Part shown: positions 1 to 6,589 of the stretch, piece by piece
Position numbering within the stretch: the stretch's first letter is position 1
How the letters are laid out: each line of letters opens with the position of its first letter
Position numbers and translations under genes: made by a program
DNA from: Hyphomonadaceae bacterium
GTDB lineage: Bacteria > Pseudomonadota > Alphaproteobacteria > Caulobacterales > Hyphomonadaceae
DNA length: 9,226 nt
Assembly: GCA_030696545.1 (NCBI GenBank)
Contig: JAUYSA010000393.1
Location: 1-9,226 of the forward strand
Direction of reading: 5' to 3'
The notes under the pieces: generated by a model
What the model saw: only the letters and a program-made list of their open reading frames with translations
Told to the model about the DNA's origin: nothing
Databases searched by the model: none

Positions 1-368
1 CCGAGGAAATGGCCGACCGCGTGGGCGTAATCGCCAAGGGCGAGCTGATCCTTGTCGAGAAGAAAGAAACGCTGATGAAGAAGCTCGGCAAGAAATTGCT
101 GACCTTCAATCTCCGCGACAGGCTCGATGCGATCCCCGACACGCTGAAGGAGTGGGATCTCGCGCTCAAGGGCGACGGCCACATTCTGGAATACACGTTC
201 GACACGCAGGCGGATCGGACGGGCGTGGCCTCGCTCGTTCGGCGCATGGGCGAGGTTGGCGTATCGTTCAACGATCTCGACACCAAAACCTCCTCGCTTG
301 AAGACATCTTCGTCAGCCTTGTCCATTCCGATGCGGCCCCCAAGGCCGCCCAAGTGCAGAAGGGCTGA
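1..368 (+). CDS. ABC-2 type exporter ATP-binding subunit, C-terminal part (5' cut by window)
   Basis: This is the last 121 codons of an ABC transporter ATPase, and the true start lies upstream of the window. The frame is already open at the first base and reads EEMADRVGVIAKGEL. That segment normally follows the H-loop histidine, where a typical protein has 'THYxEEAExxADRVxxxxxG'. Walker A, Q-loop, signature motif and Walker B are outside the window. The remaining ~95 residues form the C-terminal extension seen in drug or polysaccharide ABC-2 exporters such as YadG, ending in the usual SLEDIFVSLV helix. The subunit would hydrolyse ATP on the cytoplasmic side for the membrane protein starting 3 nt after its stop codon, which implies translational coupling. 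The YadG assignment rests on family resemblance and gene order; the substrate is unknown. Confidence 0.9.
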   Translation, partial: EEMADRVGVIAKGELILVEKKETLMKKLGKKLLTFNLRDRLDAIPDTLKEWDLALKGDGHILEYTFDTQADRTGVASLVRRMGEVGVSFNDLDTKTSSLEDIFVSLVHSDAAPKAAQVQKG

Positions 369-371
369 ACC

Positions 372-1205
372 ATGGCCGATGCATCCGCAGCCGTTCGTCC
401 AGCAACGCCGCAAGCGCCCGCGCGCAGGCGCGCCGAAGCCTTCAACGGTTTCAGCATCTGGGCGATGTACCGCTTCCAGATGGTGCGCTTCTTCCGCACG
501 ATTGGCGAAAGCCTCGCGACACCTGTGATCACCACGGCGCTCTATTTCGTCGTTTTCGGCTCCGCCATCGGCAGCCGGATGCAGCCCGTCGTCGAAGGCC
601 TCGAATACGGCTCGTTCCTCGTGCCGGGCCTGATCATGTTGTCGATCTTCACCAACTCGATCTTCAACGCATCGTTTGGCATCTACTTCCCGAAATTCAC
701 CGGCACGATCTACGAACTTCTGTCGGCGCCGATCTCCTACCTCGAAATCGTGATCGCCTTCGTGGGCGCTGCGGCGACGAAGTCCGTCATCCTCGGCCTC
801 GTGATCCTCGCGACGGCGTACCTGTTCGTACCCGTGCAGATCCTTCACCCGATCGAGATGGTGCTGTTCCTGGTGCTGGTGTCGTTCGCCTTCAGCCTGT
901 TCGGTTTCATCATCGGCATCTGGGCGCAGAGCTTCGAGCAGCTGAACTTCATCCCGATGCTGATCGTGACCCCGCTGACCTTCCTTGGCGGCGCGTTCTA
1001 TACGATCGACATGCTGCCTGAGGCTTGGCGCGGGGTCGCCATGCTGAACCCGGTCGTCCACCTTATCTCGGGCTTCCGCTGGGCATTTTTCGGGCTTGAA
1101 GGCGACAATGTGCTGATCAGCCTTGGCGTCACCGTTGTCTTCCTGCTGGCCTTGCTCGGCATCGTCGGCTGGATCTTCAAGACGGGCTACCGGCTGAAGA
1201 ACTGA
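372..1205 (+). CDS. ABC-2 type transporter permease (YadH-like)
   Basis: This 277-residue inner-membrane protein is the partner of the ATPase just upstream. A basic, proline-rich cytoplasmic N-terminus (about residues 1-30) precedes roughly six hydrophobic segments, near 50-66, 81-100, 122-150, 160-183, 191-210 and 247-268. The ABC-2 signature lies at about 200-236: PLTFLGGAFY, then a DMLP turn, a NP pair (226-227) and GFRW. Length is slightly above the ~256 residues of E. coli YadH, and the excess is at the N-terminus. The ATG has an AGGG Shine-Dalgarno at 361-364, inside the end of the ATPase gene. Together the pair should form a homodimeric-type exporter. The substrate cannot be read from sequence. 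Confidence 0.92.
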   Translation: MADASAAVRPATPQAPARRRAEAFNGFSIWAMYRFQMVRFFRTIGESLATPVITTALYFVVFGSAIGSRMQPVVEGLEYGSFLVPGLIMLSIFTNSIFNASFGIYFPKFTGTIYELLSAPISYLEIVIAFVGAAATKSVILGLVILATAYLFVPVQILHPIEMVLFLVLVSFAFSLFGFIIGIWAQSFEQLNFIPMLIVTPLTFLGGAFYTIDMLPEAWRGVAMLNPVVHLISGFRWAFFGLEGDNVLISLGVTVVFLLALLGIVGWIFKTGYRLKN

Positions 1206-1235
1206 CCCCTTCATTCGCGGGGCAAAACCCTGTAG

Positions 1236-2171
1236 ATGGCGCGCATGACGAATACAGAGATCGCCGCCATCAACGCTCTTCAGGCCAGCGATGCCTTCGC
1301 CACCGCGCGGACGCTGTCGGAAGCGCTGCCGTATATCCAGCGCTACGACAACAAGACGATCGTGATCAAATACGGCGGTCACGCCATGGAGAACGAAGCG
1401 CTTGCGCTCATGTTCGCCAAGGACGTCGTGCTGCTGAAGCTGCTGGGCATCAACCCGGTGGTGGTCCATGGCGGCGGACCGCAGATCGGTCGGATGCTGG
1501 ACAAGCTGGGCATCGTTTCGACCTTCGAGGATGGCCTGCGCGTGACTGACGCCGCCTCGATGGAGATCGTCGAGATGGTGCTGGCCGGCGGCATCAACAA
1601 ATCCATCGTCCGGGCGATCAACGCGGCGGGCGGCAAGGCAGTCGGCCTGTCCGGCTCGGACGCCAACCTGATCACGGCGGTCAAGGCCACGCGGACCAAG
1701 AAGGACCCGGATTCCAACATTGAGCGGGTGGTCGATCTTGGTTTCGTTGGCGAACCGGACAAGGTGGACCCCTCTGTCCTGACGGCGCTGGCGGCGCAGC
1801 GGGACGAGGATTTCATTCCGGTTGTGGCGCCAGTTGGCGTCGGGGCCGATGGCAGAAGCTTCAATATCAACGCGGATACGGCCGCAGGAGCCGTTGCGGC
1901 GGCTCTTGGGGCGAAGCGCGTGCTGTTCCTGACGGACGTTACCGGCGTGCTCGATAAATCGGGCAATCTTATCAAGCAGCTTACCGTTGCAGAGGCGCGC
2001 GGATTGATCGCAGACGGAACTGCTAAAGGGGGGATGATTCCCAAGCTTGAAACGGCGATGCAAGCAGTGGAAAAGGGAGTCGAGGCGGCGGTCATTCTGG
2101 ATGGCCGCAAACCACACGCCCTCCTGATGGAGCTGTTCACCGAGCATGGCGCTGGCACGCTGGTTCGCTAG
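1236..2171 (+). CDS. argB: N-acetylglutamate kinase ArgB
   Basis: ArgB phosphorylates N-acetyl-L-glutamate with ATP, the second step of arginine biosynthesis in the cytoplasm. All family landmarks are visible in 311 residues: IKYGGHAM with Lys45 in the phosphate-binding strand, the VVHGGGPQIG loop (77-85), NINADTAAG (210-218) for substrate binding, LTDVTGVLD (232-240), GGMIPKLETA with Lys270, and the C-terminal EHGAGTLV (303-310). The ~40-residue N-terminal extension ending in LPYIQRYDNK resembles the helix found in hexameric, arginine-inhibited enzymes, so feedback control is likely by analogy. The start at 1236 is preceded only by a weak ribosome site; an in-frame ATG at 1245 is an alternative. 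Thirty bases separate it from the permease gene, including a small hairpin (GGGG-CAAAA-CCC). Confidence 0.97.
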   Translation: MARMTNTEIAAINALQASDAFATARTLSEALPYIQRYDNKTIVIKYGGHAMENEALALMFAKDVVLLKLLGINPVVVHGGGPQIGRMLDKLGIVSTFEDGLRVTDAASMEIVEMVLAGGINKSIVRAINAAGGKAVGLSGSDANLITAVKATRTKKDPDSNIERVVDLGFVGEPDKVDPSVLTALAAQRDEDFIPVVAPVGVGADGRSFNINADTAAGAVAAALGAKRVLFLTDVTGVLDKSGNLIKQLTVAEARGLIADGTAKGGMIPKLETAMQAVEKGVEAAVILDGRKPHALLMELFTEHGAGTLVR

Positions 2172-3204
2172 GGGATTCCCAAGGCTGTCGGCGCTTATCG
2201 CGCTGGGCTTTGCTGCGTTGAGCCTGCCGTCGTCCGCGCAAGGCGGCGGATCGGGCTGGCAGCTCTGTAACCAGACTAGCTTTGTCATCGAAGCGGCCAC
2301 GGGCCGGCCGGATGGCGAGGAAGTGATTGTCGAGGGCTGGACACGCCTTCGTCCCGGCCAGTGCCGCGTGGCGCTTCAAGGCCCTCTGAAATCCGGCGTC
2401 TATTTCGTGTTTGCGCGATCTTCCAAGGCGCACCGCGGCGGACAGCGCGACTGGAGCGGTGAGATTCCGCTGTGCGTTGATACGAACGGTTCGTTCGCCG
2501 TCGAGAACCCCTCTTCCTGCGCCTCCATGGGCCTGGAGCAGCGCGGCTTCCAGGCCGTGCGCTTTGACGGCAAGCCGAGCGGCGCGATGACGTTCAAGGA
2601 AACCGACCTCTACAACAAGGGCGGCCAGTCGCCGGAAAATGCCGGCGTGCAGCGTCTGCTGAACGATGCTGGAATTTTCCAGGACGTGGTCGATGGCTAT
2701 CTGGGCCGCGAAACCAAGGCTGCCATCACGGCCTTCCTCGCGGAGCGCAACCAGCCTGCGACAACGCCGATGGGCGAGCTGATCGACATTCTCGAAGACG
2801 TGGCCCGCAAGCGGTCGATGCAGGTGGGCATGATGCTGTGCAACCGCACCGGCAACCGCATCGTCGCCGCCATCGCCCGCTTCCGCCCGGACGGTCTGGA
2901 ATCGCGCGGCTGGTGGACAATCGAGGCGAACCTTTGCGTCCGCACGGTTGACGAGAGCCTGATCACTGCGCCGCACTATGTGTTTGCCGAAATGAAGACC
3001 CCGCAGGGCGTTCGGCTGCTCAAGGGCGCGGCGACAAAATTCTGCACGTCGCGCGCCCAGTTCGCGATCCTCGGCAACGAGACCTGCGAACAGCGGCGGT
3101 ATCGTTCCGAGAAGTTCATCGAAACGGCGGCGCCTGAAGAGGGCAAGCTGGTGTATGAGTTGTTCGACAGCGCGTTCGGGCCGCCAACGCGCCCGCAACC
3201 GTAG
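2146..3204 (+). CDS. Secreted protein with two DUF1036 repeats and a peptidoglycan-binding-like insert
   Basis: This 352-residue exported protein has no known biochemical role. An N-terminal signal peptide (basic start, hydrophobic stretch about 13-28, likely cut after SSA at 31) sends it to the periplasm. Two DUF1036-like repeats follow, about 38-142 and 228-325. Each opens with LCN(Q/R)T and contains a GW near an 'LC' or 'QC' motif. Four cysteines recur with nearly the same spacing: C41/C73/C110/C125 and C232/C264/C300/C314, suggesting disulfides. Between them, about 165-200 matches the PG_binding_1 pattern (VQRLLNDAGIF, DGYLGRETKAAITAF), so cell-wall contact is plausible. The start codon lies 26 nt inside argB, with GGAG at 2129-2132, so translation is probably coupled. 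A moonlighting or structural envelope role is inference only. Confidence 0.88.
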   Translation: MALARWFARGFPRLSALIALGFAALSLPSSAQGGGSGWQLCNQTSFVIEAATGRPDGEEVIVEGWTRLRPGQCRVALQGPLKSGVYFVFARSSKAHRGGQRDWSGEIPLCVDTNGSFAVENPSSCASMGLEQRGFQAVRFDGKPSGAMTFKETDLYNKGGQSPENAGVQRLLNDAGIFQDVVDGYLGRETKAAITAFLAERNQPATTPMGELIDILEDVARKRSMQVGMMLCNRTGNRIVAAIARFRPDGLESRGWWTIEANLCVRTVDESLITAPHYVFAEMKTPQGVRLLKGAATKFCTSRAQFAILGNETCEQRRYRSEKFIETAAPEEGKLVYELFDSAFGPPTRPQP

Positions 3205-3278
3205 CAGCCCCTCTGAATCCGTTTGGCGTCGCGCGCGGGACGATGTAATTCCGCCGGAGACAACGGACGGAGACCAGC

Positions 3279-4130
3279 GTGACAGACACACAAGCCCTCG
3301 CCGCCACCATCGACGCCGCATGGGAAGATCGCACGACGCTGGGCGTTGGTACGCGAGGCCCGGTGCGTGACGCCGTGGAAGCGGCGCTGACGGCGCTGGA
3401 TTCCGGCGCGCTGCGCGTGGCCGAAAAGGATGCTGCCGGCCAGTGGATCGTGAACCAGTGGCTGAAGAAAGCGGTGCTGCTTTCTTTCCGGATCAACGCC
3501 AACACGCTGGTGCCGGGCGGGCCCGGGCCGGGGGCGTGGTGGGACAAGGTGCCGTCGAAATTCGATGGCTGGGGTCCCGATGATTTCATCGTGCGCAAAT
3601 TCCGCGCCGTGCCGGGCGCCATCGTGCGCCACGGCGCCTTCATCGCGCCGGACGCCGTGCTGATGCCGAGCTTCACCAATATCGGCGCGTATGTCGGCGA
3701 AGGCACGATGGTCGATACGTGGACGACCGTGGGATCGTGCGCGCAGATCGGAAAGCATTGCCACCTGTCGGGCGGCGTCGGCATTGGCGGCGTGCTTGAA
3801 CCGCTGCAGGCGAACCCGGTGATCATCGAGGACAACTGCTTCGTCGGCGCGCGGTCGGAAGTGGCCGAGGGCGTGATCGTGCGCGAGGGTTCGGTCATCG
3901 GCATGGGTGTCTATCTGGGTCAGTCGACTCCTATCGTTCATCGTGAGACGGGCGAGACGCTGTATGGCGAAGTGCCGCCCTACTCCGTCGTCGTTGCGGG
4001 CAACCGGCCGTCGACGAAGACGATGCCGGGGCAGAACTGGTCGCCGTCGCTTTACTGCGCGGTGATCGTGAAGCAGGTCGATGCGGGCACGCGCTCGAAG
4101 ACCAGCGTGAATGAACTGCTGCGGACCTGA
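3279..4130 (+). CDS. dapD: 2,3,4,5-tetrahydropyridine-2,6-dicarboxylate N-succinyltransferase DapD
   Basis: DapD transfers succinyl from succinyl-CoA to tetrahydrodipicolinate, in the succinylase branch of lysine and meso-diaminopimelate synthesis. The 283-residue length fits the family (E. coli about 274). The N-terminal helical domain carries the signature QWIVNQWLKKAVLLSFR (55-71). From about 112 to 240 runs a left-handed parallel beta-helix with hexapeptide repeats (VPGAIVRHGAFIAPDAVLMPS, IGAYVGEGTMV, GGVGIGGVLEP, FVGARSEVAEG). The C-terminal lobe contains YSVVVAGNRPS (235-245). The start is a GTG, chosen because GGAG at 3269-3272 is spaced 6 nt from it and MTDTQALAATIDAAWE is a normal DapD N-terminus. 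It follows the DUF1036 gene by 74 nt, a gap large enough for its own promoter. Confidence 0.97.
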   Translation: MTDTQALAATIDAAWEDRTTLGVGTRGPVRDAVEAALTALDSGALRVAEKDAAGQWIVNQWLKKAVLLSFRINANTLVPGGPGPGAWWDKVPSKFDGWGPDDFIVRKFRAVPGAIVRHGAFIAPDAVLMPSFTNIGAYVGEGTMVDTWTTVGSCAQIGKHCHLSGGVGIGGVLEPLQANPVIIEDNCFVGARSEVAEGVIVREGSVIGMGVYLGQSTPIVHRETGETLYGEVPPYSVVVAGNRPSTKTMPGQNWSPSLYCAVIVKQVDAGTRSKTSVNELLRT

Positions 4131-4142
4131 GGACGAAAGCGG

Positions 4143-4161
4143 CATCCAGCTTGGCTGGGTG
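4143..4161 (+). terminator. Possible terminator hairpin after dapD
   Basis: Twelve bases past the dapD stop codon an 8-bp stem (CATCCAGC with GCTGGGTG, one G-T pair, loop TTG) is followed by a T-containing but not T-rich tract (TTGCTTG). Position and strength suit an intrinsic terminator. The poor T-run leaves it uncertain. Confidence 0.4.
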
Positions 4162-4181
4162 TTGCTTGCCCGCTCTCTCCA

Positions 4182-4210
4182 CCGCGTCCCCCGCGAAGGC
4201 GGGGGTCCAG
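4182..4210. repeat. REP-like palindromic repeat, copy 1
   Basis: A 29-base unit whose core is a perfect 7-bp hairpin (CCCCCGC, loop GAAG, GCGGGGG). It matches the reverse complement of the unit at 4266-4294 at 26 of 29 positions by eye. GC-rich hairpins of this 'CCCCGCCTTCGCGGGG' style are common intergenic repeats in alphaproteobacteria, from general knowledge rather than a search. Confidence 0.75.
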
Positions 4211-4265
4211 CGCGGAACGCGAGGCTTGCTCTGGAGTGAGACTTCAGGCGTTCTTTCCTAGGAGT

Positions 4266-4294
4266 CTGGATCCCCGCCTACGCGGGGAACGCGG
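4266..4294. repeat. REP-like palindromic repeat, copy 2 (inverted relative to copy 1)
   Basis: The core hairpin is CCCCGC, loop CTAC, GCGGGG. It faces copy 1 across 55 bases, so the pair makes a REP-pair (BIME-like) structure spanning 4182-4294 that could also fold as one long stem. Its 3' end overlaps the start of the palindrome at 4291-4310. Confidence 0.72.
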
Positions 4295-4310
4295 ACAACA
4301 AGTTGTCCGC
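4291..4310. repeat. Inverted repeat with 9-bp arms (GCGGACAAC / GTTGTCCGC)
   Basis: Two perfect 9-base arms are separated by only AA. A two-base gap is too tight for an RNA hairpin without opening the top pairs, so the symmetry may instead suit a dimeric DNA-binding protein. It abuts REP-like copy 2. There is no coding context to name a regulator. Confidence 0.6.
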
Positions 4311-4930
4311 TTCCAGATACACGCCCGCATTCGCACGGACGTAATCGTCCTGCGGGATGCTGCAGTCTCGTCCCTCCAGATGAGGGAGCGGGGCGCGTGA
4401 TGCAGCGCCTTGGGTTAGTCCAGTGCCAGCTTTCGCTGGCGATGCGCGTCAAAACGCGCCCCGGATCGGCCGTTCCTTCCCGGTATGGCAGTGCCGGAGT
4501 TGACCTCGACATCCAGCAGGGGAAGCCCGCTGGCGCCTTAGCTCCATAGCCAGTGACCGGTGCAACGTGTTCAGGGTCGTTCCGAAGACCCCGGACCCTC
4601 CGGTTGTAGCCCCGGAGGCAATGCCATCAGCGTTCGCTTCGCCTCTTCAACCAAGGGGGGTCGCATACGCCCTCCCCGAGTCCCGACTGGCTTCCTTGAA
4701 GGGACATCCAATCCAGAGCCCAACACGCCGACGGCCACGCGACCGACGCACCGACATCCTGAAAGCTTCGGTCGACTCTCGAGACCTCCCTCATGTCAGT
4801 GCGCGGGCAGTATATGTCAGCTCATGCGCCTGGTGGATTTGCGAGGGCGCTATCCCTCAAAGTTTGTGGCTAGAGGTTTGAAATCTGGCGGGATGTTTTT
4901 TGGCTATCCCACAGTTCTGATATCGCTCCA
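4311..4930. other. Gene-free, hairpin-dense region; candidate structured RNA or decayed mobile element
   Basis: I find no convincing protein gene here. Open frames in this stretch have arginine/proline/serine-rich translations without motifs. Many short stems follow one another instead: 4324-4356 (CCCGCA/TGCGGG enclosing GGACG/CGTCC), 4371-4387 (TCCCTC/GAGGGA), 4425-4440 (GCCAGC/GCTGGC), 4513-4533 (CCAGC-GGG/CCC-GCTGG), 4574-4591 (GGGTC/GACCC), 4597-4618 (CCTCCGG/CCGGAGG) and 4843-4858 (GAGGG/CCCTC). A 9-bp long-range stem joins 4390-4398 to 4454-4462. I checked for tmRNA tag codons, RNase P, SRP RNA, tRNA T-arms and group II intron domain V and recognised none. Strand, ends and function are unknown. 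Confidence 0.4.
4390..4462 (+). other. Stem with two mutually exclusive pairings (switch-like fold)
   Basis: GGGGCGCGT at 4390-4398 is perfectly complementary to ACGCGCCCC at 4454-4462, enclosing the GCCAGC-TTTC-GCTGGC hairpin at 4425-4440. The same ACGCGC strand (4454-4459) can instead pair with the adjacent GCGCGT (4444-4449) across a CAAA loop. Two copies of GCGCGT therefore compete for one partner. The complementarity is visible directly; a regulatory switch is inference, and the strand is assumed + only because the neighbours are. Confidence 0.4.
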
Positions 4931-4960
4931 TCCCCCAATCTCGACATCGGTGCGGGTGTG

Positions 4961-5114
4961 CCCCCTCCGTCTCGCCGCGAAGACGCGGCGATCCACCTCC
5001 CCCAGTGCTTCGCACTGGTGGAGGCAATCTGGACGGTGAATGGGCACGGTGTTTGCCTCCCCATGCGGAGCAGGGGGAGGTGGATCGCTTGCGAAGCACG
5101 CGAGACGGAGGGGG
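4961..5114. repeat. Composite palindromic element with ~42-bp imperfect terminal inverted arms
   Basis: The left arm (4961-5003) and right arm (5073-5114) are inverted copies. They match over the outer 15 bases and the inner 16, and differ only in a central patch. Each patch is itself a hairpin: CGCCGCG/CGCGGCG at 4973-4990 and GCTT/AAGC at 5087-5097. Between the arms lie CCAGTGC-TTC-GCACTGG (5002-5018), GGAGGCAA/TTGCCTCC (5020-5027 with 5053-5060) and CCTCCCC/GGGGAGG (5056-5062 with 5074-5080). No transposase is encoded. The style resembles the 'GGGGGAGGTGGATCG' intergenic repeats I recall from Caulobacterales-type genomes; copy number here is unknown. Confidence 0.75.
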
Positions 5115-5185
5115 ATGGGGCGGTGTGGCTACACTTGTTCCCCGTCCGACTTGCCCCCGCCAGTCTCGCACGTCACAAGCGGTGG

Positions 5186-6010
5186 GTGATTATCTCGCTT
5201 TCATCGGGGGACGACCTGCGGCTTGCGCCTTATCGCGGCGTGCGGGAGCGTGATCTGTTGCGGGATGGGCAGCGGTTTATCGTTGAGGGCAAGGTGACGC
5301 TGGCGCGGCTGGTGGAGGCGTCGCGGTTTCCGGTGGAGTCGGTGTTTCTGGCGGAGAGCCGGGTTGAGCCGATGGGCGATGTGATTGCGAAGTTGCAGCC
5401 TGACGTGCCGGTCTATGTGGCGCCGCAGGCGGTGATGGATGGGATCACGGGGTTTCATATTCATCGCGGCGTGCTGGCGATCGCGCGGCGTGGGGCCGAG
5501 ACCGGCGTTGACGATCTGGTCAGCCGCCTGCCTGCGGGACCGCTGACTTTGCTGGCGCTGATCGAATTGTCGAACCACGACAATGTCGGCGCGTGTTTCC
5601 GGAATGGCGCGGCGTTTGGAGCGGACGCTGTTCTGCTTGATGCGACGAGCTGTGATCCGCTGTATCGCAAATCCATTCGCGTCTCTGCGGGCACGGCTCT
5701 GTCGCTGCCGTTTGCGCGATCCGGCGACGGGATGGAGATGATGGCTGCGCTGGAGCGTGCGGGTATCGAGCCATGGGCGCTGAGCCCCACTGGCGGAGAA
5801 CCGCTGAACACAATTGCACCGCCGGAGCGCGTGGCGATTGTGCTGGGCGCCGAGGGGCCGGGACTGCCGCCTGCCCTGATGACGCGATGCAGGCGGGTTT
5901 CGATTGCGATGTCGCCGGGGATCGACAGTCTCAATGTCGCGACGGCCGGGGCGATTGCGCTGTCGCATGTGTTCGCGCGGCGGATGGAACGGCCGGACAA
6001 ATTCCGCTAA
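5186..6010 (+). CDS. SpoU/TrmH-family (SPOUT) RNA 2'-O-methyltransferase
   Basis: A 274-residue SAM-dependent RNA ribose methyltransferase of the SPOUT (trefoil-knot) class, probably acting on tRNA or rRNA in the cytoplasm. The three family motifs are present. Motif 1 is LSNHDNVGACFRNGAAFGADAVLL (about 128-151) with Arg139 and Asn140. Motif 2 is IVLGAEGPGLP (218-228). Motif 3 is SPGIDSLNVATAGAIALSH (243-261). The N-terminal ~100 residues form a small substrate-binding region. The GTG at 5186 was chosen because VIISLSSGDDLRLAPYRGVRERDLL matches the usual start of such proteins. An in-frame ATG at 4958 would add 76 residues translated from the palindromic element, which is implausible. The ribosome site is weak. 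The target nucleotide cannot be assigned. Confidence 0.9.
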   Translation: MIISLSSGDDLRLAPYRGVRERDLLRDGQRFIVEGKVTLARLVEASRFPVESVFLAESRVEPMGDVIAKLQPDVPVYVAPQAVMDGITGFHIHRGVLAIARRGAETGVDDLVSRLPAGPLTLLALIELSNHDNVGACFRNGAAFGADAVLLDATSCDPLYRKSIRVSAGTALSLPFARSGDGMEMMAALERAGIEPWALSPTGGEPLNTIAPPERVAIVLGAEGPGLPPALMTRCRRVSIAMSPGIDSLNVATAGAIALSHVFARRMERPDKFR

Positions 6011-6045
6011 GTACCCGATGAGACAAGGCTGGCGATGGAACGCGC

Positions 6046-6585
6046 ATGAAACTTCACAGCTTGGGAATGGTTCTGGCGGCGGCTGGCCTCGTGCTGGCTG
6101 GCTGTGGTCCGGAGGCGGAAACGCCAGCAGCGCCCGCGACCGTGGAAGTGACTTACGATTCCAGCGATGCCGGAGCGGACGCGATCACGCCGGGCAATCC
6201 GTTCTTTGGCGCGTGGAGCGTCAGCTCGGCGAAGATAGCGCCGTGGTGGGATGGCAAGGGCGACGAACCAGCGGCTGATCCAGCATTTGCGAACAATGTG
6301 ATTTTCGGAGCGAACAAGTCTGGCGGGCCTGCCCTGCTGAACTGTGACCAGCCGAGCTATGCCGTGAACATCGTATCGCCGCGCGGGCTGTTCGAGGGGA
6401 ACCTGCCTGATCCGGGGAAGGATGCGTCTGAGCTGGGGTTCGGATCGAGCGAGATCAGGTCGATGACGTTCACATGCGCGTCGGGAACGGCGGATGTGTC
6501 ACTAAACTTTCCCATGATTGACGATGACACAATCATGCTGGGGCTGGATAATGTGCTTTACACGCTCAACCGCGTTAACAGGTGA
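6046..6585 (+). CDS. Predicted lipoprotein, first of a tandem paralogous pair
   Basis: A 179-residue lipoprotein with no family I recognise. The signal peptide ends in the lipobox LAGC (17-20), so Cys20 should be lipidated and the protein anchored in the cell envelope. A flexible Ala/Pro/Glu linker follows, then a domain from about 53 to 175 with FGAWSVSSAKIAPWWDG, SGGPALLNC (Cys100), GLFEGN, FTCASG (Cys144) and LDNVLYTLNR. These blocks recur in the same order in the next gene. The start ATG has a modest TGGAA ribosome site at 6036-6040. It begins 35 nt after the methyltransferase gene and probably shares its transcript. The function is unknown; the repeated small domain with a Cys pair suggests a binding or inhibitor-like role at best. 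Confidence 0.85.
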   Translation: MKLHSLGMVLAAAGLVLAGCGPEAETPAAPATVEVTYDSSDAGADAITPGNPFFGAWSVSSAKIAPWWDGKGDEPAADPAFANNVIFGANKSGGPALLNCDQPSYAVNIVSPRGLFEGNLPDPGKDASELGFGSSEIRSMTFTCASGTADVSLNFPMIDDDTIMLGLDNVLYTLNRVNR

Positions 6586-6589
6586 AATG

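Noticed and set aside
1379..2158. Long minus-strand open frame of 259 codons opposite argB
   Set aside because: It is the antisense shadow of a well-supported argB. Its Ser/Pro/Ala/Thr-rich translation is typical of GC-rich antisense frames.
3222..3249. Promoter-like TTTGGC-N16-TGTAAT before dapD
   Set aside because: Both boxes are poor matches, and GC-rich alphaproteobacterial promoters cannot be called reliably from one sequence. A separate dapD promoter remains possible.
2137..4145. Long minus-strand open frames (2137-3321, 2976-4145, 3116-3904)
   Set aside because: They lie opposite the DUF1036 gene and dapD, are rich in Arg, His and Ala, and carry no recognisable motif.
4258..4512. Minus-strand open frame of 84 codons
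   Set aside because: It overlaps REP-like copy 2, the palindrome and several hairpins, and its translation shows no domain.
4760..4790. Possible tRNA/tmRNA T-arm (GGTCGACTC) near 4770
   Set aside because: The second T of TTCGA is missing, no 5-bp T-stem forms, and there is no acceptor stem or CCA. A GCN-AAY-GAY tag start was not found on either strand nearby.
4873..4895. T-loop-like GGTTTGAAATC near 4876
   Set aside because: The flanking bases do not form a T-stem and no D-arm or anticodon arm is present.
4560..5039. Overlapping + strand open frames at 4560-5039 and 4567-4881
   Set aside because: Both are rich in Arg, Pro and Ser, lack motifs and a ribosome site, and the longer one runs into the palindromic element. 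High GC readily leaves frames open by chance.
4958..5185. N-terminal extension of the methyltransferase from an ATG at 4958
   Set aside because: The added 76 residues would be translated from the palindromic repeat element and do not resemble the family N-terminus, which begins at the GTG at 5186.
6518..6589. Upstream ATG for the second lipoprotein
   Set aside because: It would put 24 residues ahead of the signal peptide, overlap the first lipoprotein by 68 bases and move the lipobox to residue 40.
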